Shown: piece by piece, positions 25,488-34,193 of the stretch
Position numbering within the stretch: position 1 is the first letter of the stretch
How the letters are laid out: every line of letters begins with the position of its first letter
Origin: Edaphobacter lichenicola
Lineage (GTDB): Bacteria > Acidobacteriota > Terriglobia > Terriglobales > Acidobacteriaceae
Assembly: GCF_025264645.1 (NCBI RefSeq)
Contig: NZ_CP073696.1
Location: 3,100,001-3,164,000, forward strand
Direction of reading: 5' to 3'
Length of the DNA stretch: 64,000 nucleotides
Made by a program: the position numbers and the translations under genes
Notes under the pieces: model-generated
The model's database searches: none
Seen by the model: only the letters and a program-made list of their open reading frames with translations
What the model was told of the DNA's origin: nothing

Positions 25488-26843
25488 TTGTCGGCAAAGG
25501 CAGGAAAAACTTTGATCACAGCCCCCGCACAGTCGACCGCCTTCACTCGCGACCCACAATCCACCGATGTCCGTGCCATGAGCATCGCCACGGTGCTCTT
25601 CTTTATGTGGGGCTTCCTCACCTGTCTCAACGACATCCTCATCCCTCACCTCAAAGCCATCTTCAGCTTGAACTACGGCCAGGCCCTCCTCGTCCAGTTC
25701 GCCTTCTTCTCGTCCTACTTCATCTTCGCTCTACCCTCAGGCAAACTCGTCGACTGGCGCGGCTACAAGCAGTCCATGGTGATCGGCCTCGTCGTCATGG
25801 CCGCCGGAGCGCTCCTCTTTCTCCCCGCCGCCAGCACCGCCTCGTTTGCTCTCTTCCTCTCCGCGCTCGTCATCCTCGCCGCAGGCATTACCTGCCTTCA
25901 GGTCTCGGCCAACCCCTACGTCACCAACCTCGGCCCGCAAGCCACCGCTGCCAGCCGACTCAATCTTGCCCAGGCCTTCAACTCCTTCGGTACGACCATC
26001 GCTCCCTTCTTCGGAGGAGCCCTTATCCTCGGCGCCATCCAGGCCTCGCCCGAAAAGATCCAGTCTTTCTCCGCAGCAGCGCTTCAGACCTATCGCGAAC
26101 AGCAGGCATCCTCAGTCCGCATGCCTTACCTGGTCATCGCTGTCACTCTTCTCGTTCTCGCCGTCGCCATCGGCCTCATCAAGCTCCCCACGACCGACTT
26201 CACCCGCGACTTCCGCCCCGGCGAACTCGTCGGCCGCGCCGTTGGCAGCATCTGGAAGCAGCCGTATCTGCTCATGGCCACCATCGGCATCTTCGTCTAT
26301 GTCGGAGCCGAAGTCTCCATCGGCAGCTTCCTCATCAACTACCTCGGCCTGCCCCACATCATGAACCTCCCCGAGCGCACTGCCGCCCACTATGTCTCCT
26401 TCTACTGGGGCGGAGCCATGATCGGCCGTTTCATCGGCTCCTACGTTCTGCGCTATATCAGCACCGGCAAAGCCCTGGCGGCAGCAGCCCTCATCGCCTT
26501 TTGCCTCGTCCTTACCACCATGGCCACCGGAGGGCCCGTCGCCCTCTACAGCGTCCTCGCCATCGGCTTCTTCAACTCCATCATGTTTCCAAGCATCTTC
26601 AGCCTCGGCCTCGCCGGTCTCGGCGAGCTGACCAGCAAAGGCTCAAGTCTCCTGGTGCAAGCCATCGTTGGCGGAGCACTGATTCCCCTCGCCGAAGGCC
26701 ACCTCGCAGACCGCATCGGCGTCCAACACGCCTTCATCATTCCCGCGGTCTGCTACATCTACATCGCACTCTTCGGCATCTTCGCCTCCCGCCGCAAGGA
26801 CATCGACCAGGATCCGCGCAAAGCCGCCGCAGCAGCCCACTAA
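25488..26843 (+). CDS. FucP/GluP-type sugar:proton symporter (MFS)
   Basis: Inner-membrane sugar importer, 451 aa from the TTG at 25488; a TTG at 25512 with AGGA 6 nt upstream is a good alternative (443 aa). It has about 12 transmembrane helices. The FHS family is shown by FFMWGFLTCLNDILIPHLK in helix 1, the helix 2 Gln-rich FFSSYFIFALPSG, and LQVSANPYVTNLGP in helix 5, which L-fucose, glucose/galactose and N-acetylglucosamine permeases share. YWGGAMIGRFIGS is the second-half equivalent. Tagatose-bisphosphate aldolase follows 510 bp later on the same strand, consistent with hexose or galactose use, but the exact sugar is not determined. Confidence 0.87.
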   Translation: MSAKAGKTLITAPAQSTAFTRDPQSTDVRAMSIATVLFFMWGFLTCLNDILIPHLKAIFSLNYGQALLVQFAFFSSYFIFALPSGKLVDWRGYKQSMVIGLVVMAAGALLFLPAASTASFALFLSALVILAAGITCLQVSANPYVTNLGPQATAASRLNLAQAFNSFGTTIAPFFGGALILGAIQASPEKIQSFSAAALQTYREQQASSVRMPYLVIAVTLLVLAVAIGLIKLPTTDFTRDFRPGELVGRAVGSIWKQPYLLMATIGIFVYVGAEVSIGSFLINYLGLPHIMNLPERTAAHYVSFYWGGAMIGRFIGSYVLRYISTGKALAAAALIAFCLVLTTMATGGPVALYSVLAIGFFNSIMFPSIFSLGLAGLGELTSKGSSLLVQAIVGGALIPLAEGHLADRIGVQHAFIIPAVCYIYIALFGIFASRRKDIDQDPRKAAAAAH

Positions 26844-27354
26844 AGAATGTGATTGCTGTACTCACAGATCTCATCGTTGATCTTCTTCAAGCTCAGCGTC
26901 CACTCGACCTTGAATTTCGTCCGGCCATTCGCTGTGACCAAATCCGAGATCCTCCGCAACATAGTGCTGAACCATACAAATCAGCGAAGACGACACAACT
27001 ACCGAGACGAAATGTTGCTCACACTCAGGCAGCGTGGTCTGGGCTCATGGGTCGGAACCCCGCCGTGGTGTCAACCAGCCAAGCAGGGCCCGTTTCGGTG
27101 GCAGTGCACCTCATTCCTGAGGAGCATCGGCACATCGAGACGATCCCGGCACGAAGAATGCAGCATCGCACCGGCCGGCGATCCAGTTGAGGCATTATCC
27201 TGCCTGGTAAGGGTTCGAAGGGGTAGTCAACGCTCGCGCGTTCCGCCACCCACCTTGACCACATCGCCCCTTCACACCGAACGTGCCCTCCGCTGTGTAA
27301 AATGACCCTTCGTAGTCCTTCCATCACTCGAACCGTTCCAGGAGAGATCGAATT
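26844..27354. other. Long intergenic region upstream of the aldolase gene
   Basis: No well-supported gene. A 40-codon minus-strand ORF (26840-26962) ends inside the symporter stop codon and encodes a plausible-looking charged tail (KFKVEWTLSLKKINDE), but it lacks a ribosome binding site, and an overlapping second frame is equally open. Frames between 27025 and 27327 are rich in Arg and Cys and look non-coding. The region might be a decayed gene or a long leader. The last bases hold the aldolase ribosome binding site (CCAGGAGAG, 27340s). Confidence 0.4.
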
Positions 27355-28347
27355 ATGATTAAGTTGACCCCAGGAAAGCTAGCTGGCCTCAAGGCCGTCT
27401 CCGACCATCGTGGCGTGATCGCCGCCGCCGCCATGGACCAGCGCGGATCCCTCCAGAAGTCTCTCGCCAAAGAGCGCGGAGCAGCAGCCGACGCCCACGA
27501 CCTCGAAGAGTTCAAGATCCTCGTCACCTCCGTCCTCACCAAACATGCCTCTGCCATCCTCCTCGACCCTGAATTTGGTCTCCCCGCCTCCAAACACCGC
27601 AACGGCAAGGGCCTCCTGCTCGCCTACGAGAAGACCGGCTACGACGCCACCACCCCCGGCCGTCTCCCCGACCTGCTCGACGTCTGGAGCGTACAGCGCC
27701 TCAAAGCCGCCGGAGCCGACTGCGTCAAGATCCTCCTCTACTACACCCCCTACGAGAAGACCAGCGTCAACGACCTCAAGCACGCCTGGATCGAGCGCAT
27801 CGGTTCGGAGTGCATCGCCCACGACATTCCTTTCTTCCTGGAGTTCGTCGGCTACGACGCCGAGGGCGGCGATGAAAAGTCCGTAGCCTACGCGAAGAAG
27901 AAGCCCGAGATCGTCTCCGGCTCTATGGCCGAGTTTGGCAAGGCACACTACAACGTCGACGTTCTCAAGGTCGAGGTCCCAGTCGAGATGGCCTTCGTCG
28001 AAGGCACCAAATCCTTCAAGGGCGAGAAGGCCTACACCCGCGCCGAGGCCCTGCAGCACTTCCGCGACGCCGCCACTATGACCCACAAGCCCTTCATCTA
28101 CCTCTCGGCCGGCGTCTCCAACCCCGTCTTCATCGAAACCCTCGAGCTAGCCGTCGAATCCGGCACCACCTTCAACGGCGTCCTCTGCGGTCGCGCGACT
28201 TGGAAGGACGGCATCGCCATCTACGCCAAGCAGGGTCCCAAGGCCTTTGAAGACTGGCTCAACACCACCGGCGTAGAAAACATCACCAACGTCAACAACG
28301 CCCTCAAGCAAGCCCACTCCTGGCACGACAAAGTCGAATCCAAGTAA
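27355..28347 (+). CDS. lacD: Tagatose-1,6-bisphosphate aldolase, LacD family
   Basis: 330-aa class I aldolase that splits tagatose 1,6-bisphosphate to dihydroxyacetone phosphate and glyceraldehyde 3-phosphate; relatives also take fructose bisphosphate. It begins after a good AGGAGAG site. AAMDQRGSL marks the first barrel strand, DCVKILLYY carries Lys125, and VDVLKVEVPVEM carries Lys205, the position reported as the Schiff-base lysine in streptococcal LacD proteins. LSAGVS and GVLCGRATW are the C-terminal phosphate-binding strands. The length matches the family. A strong terminator follows, so it is probably monocistronic, or at most co-expressed with the symporter. Confidence 0.92.
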   Translation: MIKLTPGKLAGLKAVSDHRGVIAAAAMDQRGSLQKSLAKERGAAADAHDLEEFKILVTSVLTKHASAILLDPEFGLPASKHRNGKGLLLAYEKTGYDATTPGRLPDLLDVWSVQRLKAAGADCVKILLYYTPYEKTSVNDLKHAWIERIGSECIAHDIPFFLEFVGYDAEGGDEKSVAYAKKKPEIVSGSMAEFGKAHYNVDVLKVEVPVEMAFVEGTKSFKGEKAYTRAEALQHFRDAATMTHKPFIYLSAGVSNPVFIETLELAVESGTTFNGVLCGRATWKDGIAIYAKQGPKAFEDWLNTTGVENITNVNNALKQAHSWHDKVESK

Positions 28348-28370
28348 GCCTCATCAAGCCCAAAACAAAA

Positions 28371-28400
28371 GGCGCTGCCTTCGTGCAGCGCCTTTTTATT
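28371..28400 (+). terminator. Rho-independent terminator of the aldolase gene
   Basis: GGCGCTGC (28371-28378) and GCAGCGCC (28385-28392) flank the loop CTTCGT and are followed by TTTTTATTTC. An A-rich tract in front lets it also serve the convergent guaA gene. Confidence 0.92.
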
Positions 28401-28418
28401 TCTTGCAAAAGAAAAGTA

Positions 28419-29978
28419 TCACTCCCACTCAATCGTGCCTGGCGGCTTCGACGTAATGTCATACACCACCCGATTGATCCCACGCACCTCGCTCACGATG
28501 CGACTCGAAATCGTCCTCAGCACCTCATACGGCAGCGGGGCCCAATCCGCCGTCATGCCATCCTCACTCTCCACCGCTCGCACCGCACACGTATTCGCAT
28601 ACGTCCGCTGGTCTCCCATCACGCCAACGCTCTTCACAGGAAGCAAAACCGCAAAACTCTGCCAAACCTTCCGATACAACCCAGCCTTTTTAATCTCATC
28701 CACCACAATCTGGTCAGCCTCCTGCAGAATCGCCACGCGCTCCGCCGTCACCTCGCCTAGAATCCTCACCGCAAGCCCCGGCCCCGGAAACGGCTGCCGC
28801 TCGATAATCTCATCGGGCATCCCTAAATCCCGTCCAATCCGCCGAACCTCGTCCTTGAACAGATCCCTCAGCGGCTCAATCAACTTCAGCTTCATATCCG
28901 CCGGCAATCCACCCACATTATGGTGGCTCTTGATCGTATGGCTCGGCCCATGCACGCTCGACGACTCGATCACATCCGGATACAGCGTCCCCTGCACCAA
29001 CCACGCGACCTCCTCCCCGGCACTCTTCTCCGCCTCGAAGATCTTCTTCGCCTCATCATCGAACACGGCGATGAATTCGTTCCCAATCACCTTTCGCTTC
29101 TGCTCCGGATCGGTCACCCCTTCAAGCTTCCTTAAAAATCTCTCCGACGAATCCACCGCCACAACATTCAACCCAAGCTGTTCACGCATGGTCGTCTGCA
29201 CCTTCAAAAACTCATCCTTGCGCAGCACGCCATTGTTCACAAAAATGCACGTCAACCGATCCCCAATCGCCCGCGCCACCAGCACCGCCGCAACCGAAGA
29301 GTCCACGCCACCACTCAACCCGCAGATCGCATGCCCACTCCCAACCTGCGACCGCACCCGCTCCACCGTCGACTGAATAAAGTGCTCTGGCGTCCAATCC
29401 TGCTTCGCCCCGCAGATATCCAGGCAAAAATTCTTCAGCAGCTCCATCCCCTGCCGCGTGTGTGCGACCTCCGGATGAAACTGTACCGCCCAAATCCTCC
29501 GCGCCTCATCCGCAATACCTGCAACCGCATTCGACGTCTTGGCCGTCAGCGAAAACCCACCCGGCAGCGTCTCCGCCTCGTCGCCATGCGACATCCAAAC
29601 ATCCATCGTTCCCGGCAACCCGCGAAACAGCGGCGTCTCCGCGACAATCGTCACCTCGGCGTGGCCATACTCGCGAGCCGCTGCCCCCACCACCTTACCG
29701 CCCAGGTGATGCACGATGAACTGCAGCCCATAGCAAATACCAAGGACCGGCACACCCATCGCCAGCACGCCCGCATCCGCATCCGGAGCATCCGCGTCAT
29801 ACACCGAGCACGGCCCACCCGACAGAATCACGCCCTTCGGATTCAACGCCTTCACCTGCTCCAGCGGAGCGGTACAAGGCAGCACCACGGAAAACACATT
29901 GAACTCACGTATACGCCGCGCAATCAGCTGCGTATACTGCGAACCAAAATCCAGAATGACGATCGTTGAGGTATCCAC
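28419..29978 (-). CDS. guaA: GMP synthase (glutamine-hydrolysing)
   Basis: 519 aa; converts XMP, ATP and glutamine to GMP. The N-terminal class I glutamine amidotransferase domain has the nucleophile Cys82 in GICYGLQ, with His and Glu in QFHPEVAHT. The ATP-pyrophosphatase domain has the PP-loop GLSGGVDSS (about 218-226), and the C-terminal dimerisation domain ends with the conserved [15 protein letters not shown] full-length, single-gene form. It is separated from the minus-strand mini-protein genes downstream of leuS by about 50 bp and could share a transcript with them. Confidence 0.98.
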   Translation of the reverse strand: MDTSTIVILDFGSQYTQLIARRIREFNVFSVVLPCTAPLEQVKALNPKGVILSGGPCSVYDADAPDADAGVLAMGVPVLGICYGLQFIVHHLGGKVVGAAAREYGHAEVTIVAETPLFRGLPGTMDVWMSHGDEAETLPGGFSLTAKTSNAVAGIADEARRIWAVQFHPEVAHTRQGMELLKNFCLDICGAKQDWTPEHFIQSTVERVRSQVGSGHAICGLSGGVDSSVAAVLVARAIGDRLTCIFVNNGVLRKDEFLKVQTTMREQLGLNVVAVDSSERFLRKLEGVTDPEQKRKVIGNEFIAVFDDEAKKIFEAEKSAGEEVAWLVQGTLYPDVIESSSVHGPSHTIKSHHNVGGLPADMKLKLIEPLRDLFKDEVRRIGRDLGMPDEIIERQPFPGPGLAVRILGEVTAERVAILQEADQIVVDEIKKAGLYRKVWQSFAVLLPVKSVGVMGDQRTYANTCAVRAVESEDGMTADWAPLPYEVLRTISSRIVSEVRGINRVVYDITSKPPGTIEWE

Positions 29979-30031
29979 CTACCCAGTGTAAATGCGGCGG
30001 CGAAAGACTCTCGGGTACGTAGACCCCTCTA

Positions 30032-30202
30032 CTAGTTAGGATCCCTCTGCCGCGTACTTTGCACCCCTGTCACCACTCCGATTCCAAGCATGATCACCGC
30101 AATCGCAACAATGTAATGCTGTGGGATATGCATCAAATGCGCCAGATAGGCCACTCCAGCAATCAAAATCAAATAACCAACCGCATAGATCCCAAATGAC
30201 AT
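30032..30202 (-). CDS. Mini two-helix membrane protein, paralogue A
   Basis: 56 aa. The ATG at 30202 has GGAG 7 nt upstream. Two transmembrane segments (GIYAVGYLILIAGVAYLAHL and YIVAIAVIMLGIGVVTG) flank a short HIPQH turn, and a charged tail ends STRQRDPN. It is a clear paralogue of the protein encoded 86 bp upstream: both share GY-L, H-HIP, and the identical run IAVIMLGIGVV. No family name is known to me. The pair probably arose by tandem duplication and may form an oligomer in the inner membrane. Confidence 0.75.
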   Translation of the reverse strand: MSFGIYAVGYLILIAGVAYLAHLMHIPQHYIVAIAVIMLGIGVVTGVQSTRQRDPN

Positions 30203-30287
30203 GAGCGTTCTCCAGGACCAGATTTAAGATCCTTTCCGAGTAGGATGCAGAATCAGGCCTCGACGCGATCAAAAGCGGTCATCGTCT

Positions 30288-30473
30288 CTAAAAGTCGTTA
30301 AGTGAGTTGGAATGTTTCTGCCGTGCAGTCTCCATGCCACTCACCACGCCGATGCCAAGCATAATCACAGCGATCGCAGCGATATACGGCTCAGGAATGT
30401 GGCTGAGATCAGCCAGGTAGCACACGCAGCCGATGACGAGAAGATATCCAGCAGAATAGAGCGCAGCAGACAT
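30288..30473 (-). CDS. Mini two-helix membrane protein, paralogue B
   Basis: 61 aa. The ATG at 30473 follows GGAGAGAGACC, a strong site. Segments SAGYLLVIGCVCYLADL and YIAAIAVIMLGIGVVSG span the membrane, joined by SHIPEP; the tail METARQKHSNSLNDF is longer than in paralogue A. Its first helix has two Cys that paralogue A lacks. Same strand and spacing suggest co-transcription with paralogue A. Confidence 0.75.
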   Translation of the reverse strand: MSAALYSAGYLLVIGCVCYLADLSHIPEPYIAAIAVIMLGIGVVSGMETARQKHSNSLNDF

Positions 30474-30546
30474 GGTCTCTCTCCGAATGAAGATGAGGGG
30501 CCCGTCACATTAGGATGCCAAATCTACGCCTGTGTAAGAAAAAACT

Positions 30547-31476
30547 TTAGTACTCATACGCCCGCCACAGCTGCAAATACGCCACCTGTCGCGCCACATG
30601 GAAGTAGTCAGACCCCAGAAGATAAAGGACCGTCACCCCAGTCCACCACCAGAAAAGAAAGTCTGGCGTCGTCACACTCTCAAACGGAAGCGGCGTCGCC
30701 GAGAACACCATCGCCAACACAATCAACGCGATCTTCACAATTCCCATCACCAGGTTGATCTCGACCAGCTTCGACTTCAGCGCTCCCAACCGAAACGCCG
30801 ACGCCAGACTCCCACCCACTCCGAACCCCTTCAGCATCGCCAAAAGTGGAGCCACCGACAGCGCCCAACTCACCACCGCCCACAGCGTAAACAATCCCAG
30901 CGTCACCACAATCACCAGCGAAAAGTAACCAACAAGATTCGGTTCGCCCTCCGCGGCGATCGGCCCCGTGATCGTCCACTCCGCCACCCGCTCCATGCAC
31001 CAGAACCAAAACGCAAAGCTCGTAAGCAGCGCCACCACGCGCAACGCCTGCAATACGATCAGCGTTCCCACCCGAGCATGCAGACGACTATCCGCTCTCT
31101 TCAACACCACCGTCCGCCCGACAGCCGACACCACCACCCATACCACCACCAGCAGCGGCGCCAGCCACAGCGCCACACTCAACACTCGCGGCAACAACAG
31201 CGCCATCGCCTTCGCCAGCGTCTGCGCGGACGCCATCGGATCCAGCACCGTCATGCTCTTCAACGCCGCGTAGTCCAGTGGAGTCTCCTGCAGTATCTTC
31301 AGGCCCTCGTACCGCAGTACCAGCAGCACAGGAATCCCATACGCCCAACGCCACAGCACCTCCAGCGCCGTCAGCGATGGCCGCTGCCAGCACTCCGCAA
31401 GAGTATGCACAAACGACTGCGTCCCCCGCACCGTCCCAGCAGCAACAACAACGCCATCCTGCGGAATCGGATCCAC
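30547..31476 (-). CDS. Polytopic membrane protein coupled to leuS
   Basis: 309 aa starting at a GTG whose first base is the last base of the leuS stop codon, so translation is very likely coupled. It has about six hydrophobic segments, the strongest being VLSVALWLAPLLVVVWVVVSAVGRTVVL, YFSLVIVVTLGLFTLWAVVSW and the C-terminal FLFWWWTGVTVLYLLG. No enzymatic motif is visible; the SAVGRTVVLKR stretch before the second hydrophobic block is a short basic cytosolic loop. I do not recognise a named family. It ends in YLQLWRAYEY, a Tyr/Trp-rich cytosolic tail. Confidence 0.75.
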   Translation of the reverse strand: MDPIPQDGVVVAAGTVRGTQSFVHTLAECWQRPSLTALEVLWRWAYGIPVLLVLRYEGLKILQETPLDYAALKSMTVLDPMASAQTLAKAMALLLPRVLSVALWLAPLLVVVWVVVSAVGRTVVLKRADSRLHARVGTLIVLQALRVVALLTSFAFWFWCMERVAEWTITGPIAAEGEPNLVGYFSLVIVVTLGLFTLWAVVSWALSVAPLLAMLKGFGVGGSLASAFRLGALKSKLVEINLVMGIVKIALIVLAMVFSATPLPFESVTTPDFLFWWWTGVTVLYLLGSDYFHVARQVAYLQLWRAYEY

Positions 31477-34040
31477 TACTTCACCACAAGATTCACAAGC
31501 TTACCCGGCACCACAATCACCTTCACCACGGTCTTGCCTTCAATCCGAGCAGCCATCTTCGCATCGGCCAGCGCCGCAGCCTTAACCACAGCCTCATCGC
31601 TACCCGCCGGAACCTTCACCACAGTCACCAGCTTCCCATTCACCTGCACCGGAATCTCAGCCTCATCCTCCCGCGCAAGTTCTTCATTCACTAATGGCCA
31701 CTGCGTGCGGAACACCACTCCCTCGCCACCAAGTTCCTCCCACATCTCCGCCGCAAAGAACGGCGCAAACGGAGCCAGCAGCAAGATCAAGCCACGAAAC
31801 ACCTCAGCGATAGCCGCAGGCGAAATCTCGCCAGCATCCATAGCCGTTTCATTCGCCGTAATCTCGTTCACCAGAATCATGATCGAAGAGATCGACGTAT
31901 TGAAGTGCCACCGCCCATCAAAGTCATGCGTGATCTTCGCAATCGTCTGGTGCAACTTCCGCAACAAAGCCTGATCCTTCGGTGCCGACGACGCATCTTT
32001 CGCACGCGCAACAGCAGAGAACTTCGTCGTCAACCGATACACCTTACTCAAAAAACGCGAGATCCCCGCAACCCCTTCTTCCTGCCACTCCAGGTCACGA
32101 TCCGGCGGTGCCGCAAACAGCGCATACATCCTCGTCGCATCCGCGCCATACCGCTCAATCATCAAGTCCGGGCTCACCACATTGCCCTTCGACTTCGACA
32201 TCTTCGCGCCATCCTTGATAACCATCCCCTGCGTAAACAACCGCTCCGCAGGCTCATCGTTCTTGATCATCCCAAGATCCCGCATCACCTTCGTCCAGAA
32301 CCGCGAGTAGATCAGATGCAAAATCGCATGCTCCACCCCGCCGATGTACTGATCGATCGGGAACCAGTAGTTCGCCTTATCCGAATCAAACGGAGCCTTC
32401 GAATTCTTCGCATCCGTATACCGATAGAAGTACCAGCTCGAATCGACGAACGTATCCATCGTGTCCGTCTCTCGCCGCGCATCCCCACCGCACTTCGGAC
32501 ACTTCGCATTCACGAACTCCGGCACCCGGCCCAGCGGCGACCCGTTCGTCTGCGTAATATCAATCTGCTCCGGCAACAGGATCGGCAGCTCACTCTCGGC
32601 CACCGGCATCGGCTCATCCGGCGAACACTTGTCGCAGTACACCATCGGAATCGGCGTACCCCAATATCTCTGGCGGCTAACACCCCAATCCTTCAAACGA
32701 TATGTAACCGTAGGAGTGCCAAATCCCTTCGCCTTGGCAAACGCAGCCATCTTCTCCTGCGCTTCCAAACAACTCTCGCCAGTCCACTCGCCGGAATCGA
32801 TCAGTACCGCCTCATCTTCTCCGGTATAAGGCAGCGTCAGATCATTTGTATCGGCACGAGGAGCAATCACCCGACGCAGCGGCAGCCCATACTTCTGCGC
32901 AAACTCAAAGTCCCGCTCATCATGCGCCGGCACGCTCATAATAGCGCCCGTCCCATAGTCCGCCAGGATATAGTTCGCCACCCAGATCGGCACGCGCTCG
33001 TCATTGAACGGATTCACCGCAAACCGGCCCGTGAACACGCCATGCTTCTCAATCGCACCCAGCGCGTCACTCTCACGAGCCACCTTCTGCTGCTCCAGCA
33101 GCTCCTCAATCTGCACCCGCAGCGCATCGTCCTCCAGCGCAAACGCCTTCGACACCGCATGCTCAGGCGCAAGCTGCACCGACGTCGCCCCAAAGATCGT
33201 ATCCACGCGCGTCGTGAATACCGTGATCTTCGCATCGCCAGCTGCAACAGCAAAATCTACATGTGCTCCTTCGCTGCGCCCAATCCAATTCCGCTGCATG
33301 GTCCGAACCTTCTCCGGCCATCCTTCCAGCGTATCCAATCCCGCGAGCAACTCATCCGCATACTTCGTAATCCGCAAAAACCACTGCGTCAGATCCCGCA
33401 ACTCAACAACCGTATCCTCATGCCGCCAGCAACGTCCGCCGACCACCTGCTCATTGGCCAACACCGTACAACACTCTGGGCACCAGTTCACCTTGCTCTT
33501 CTTCCGGTAAGCCAGGCCCTTCTCGAACATCTTCAGAAAGAACCACTGATTCCACTTGTAGTAGTCCGGCAGACAGGTCGTAACTTCGTTCGCCCAGTCA
33601 TAGCTGAATCCCATCCGCTGCATCTGCTTCCGCATCGCCGCAATATTCGAAAGCGTCCACTCCCGCGGTGGAACTCCGTTCTTCAGCGCAGCGTTCTCCG
33701 CTGGCAACCCAAACGCATCCCATCCCATCGGGTGCAGCACATTGAAACCGCGCATCCACATATGCCGCGCCAGCGCATCGCCGATCGAGTAATTCCGCAC
33801 ATGGCCCATATGCAGATTGCCGCTCGGATACGGCAGCATCTCCAGGCAGTAGTACTTTGGCTTCCCCGAATCATGCCCCTCCGCCGCATACAACGACGCA
33901 TCCGCATCCCACACGGCCTGCCACTTCGGCTCGATCTCAGCCGGGCTATACCGCTGCGGCTGGGTCGCTTCCGCAGCAGAAGAATTCTCGTCAATACTCG
34001 CGGTTTTCCCGCTAATTTCGCTTGCAGTTATCTCTGACAT
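31476..34040 (-). CDS. leuS: Leucyl-tRNA synthetase
   Basis: 854-aa class I synthetase from the ATG at 34040; upstream codons in frame to 34106 are excluded because the conserved N-terminus starts with YSPAEIEPKWQ. AAGGAG lies only 1 nt from this ATG, unusually close. The HIGH motif is HMGH (77-80, in PYPSGNLHMGHVRNYSIGD), the editing CP1 domain holds TRVDTIFGAT and the GTGAIMSVPAHDERD hydrolytic region, and the KMSKS loop is AKMSKSKGNVVSP. The zinc-like CPECC and CPKCGGD pairs are present. A 25-residue N-terminal extension is Ser/Ala-rich. Confidence 0.97.
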   Translation of the reverse strand: MSEITASEISGKTASIDENSSAAEATQPQRYSPAEIEPKWQAVWDADASLYAAEGHDSGKPKYYCLEMLPYPSGNLHMGHVRNYSIGDALARHMWMRGFNVLHPMGWDAFGLPAENAALKNGVPPREWTLSNIAAMRKQMQRMGFSYDWANEVTTCLPDYYKWNQWFFLKMFEKGLAYRKKSKVNWCPECCTVLANEQVVGGRCWRHEDTVVELRDLTQWFLRITKYADELLAGLDTLEGWPEKVRTMQRNWIGRSEGAHVDFAVAAGDAKITVFTTRVDTIFGATSVQLAPEHAVSKAFALEDDALRVQIEELLEQQKVARESDALGAIEKHGVFTGRFAVNPFNDERVPIWVANYILADYGTGAIMSVPAHDERDFEFAQKYGLPLRRVIAPRADTNDLTLPYTGEDEAVLIDSGEWTGESCLEAQEKMAAFAKAKGFGTPTVTYRLKDWGVSRQRYWGTPIPMVYCDKCSPDEPMPVAESELPILLPEQIDITQTNGSPLGRVPEFVNAKCPKCGGDARRETDTMDTFVDSSWYFYRYTDAKNSKAPFDSDKANYWFPIDQYIGGVEHAILHLIYSRFWTKVMRDLGMIKNDEPAERLFTQGMVIKDGAKMSKSKGNVVSPDLMIERYGADATRMYALFAAPPDRDLEWQEEGVAGISRFLSKVYRLTTKFSAVARAKDASSAPKDQALLRKLHQTIAKITHDFDGRWHFNTSISSIMILVNEITANETAMDAGEISPAAIAEVFRGLILLLAPFAPFFAAEMWEELGGEGVVFRTQWPLVNEELAREDEAEIPVQVNGKLVTVVKVPAGSDEAVVKAAALADAKMAARIEGKTVVKVIVVPGKLVNLVVK

Positions 34041-34193
34041 ACTCCTTCGATTGTACCCGTCCGCATATCTCCTCCAAAAACTCGCAAAGCAGCCGCCAAC
34101 TTGCATTGCTCACCGCAAGGCTCTATACATGGTTCGCACGGAAAAGAGGCCCGAGCGCTGCCTCCGCGAATAGACCCGACACAAGAAGGTGAA

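Noticed and set aside
25480..25500. Possible sigma-54 promoter CTGGCAC before the symporter gene
   Set aside because: The -12 element TTGCA is not found at the required distance.
25427..27190. 587-codon frame overlapping the sugar symporter
   Set aside because: Out-of-frame reading of the symporter; Arg/Pro/His-rich, no homology expected.
27025..27327. 100-codon minus-strand ORF before the aldolase gene
   Set aside because: Arg/Cys/Met-rich without pattern; overlaps other open frames in a likely non-coding gap.
31905..34037. 710-codon plus-strand frame opposite leuS
   Set aside because: Antisense to leuS; extreme Arg/His/Pro content and no recognisable fold.
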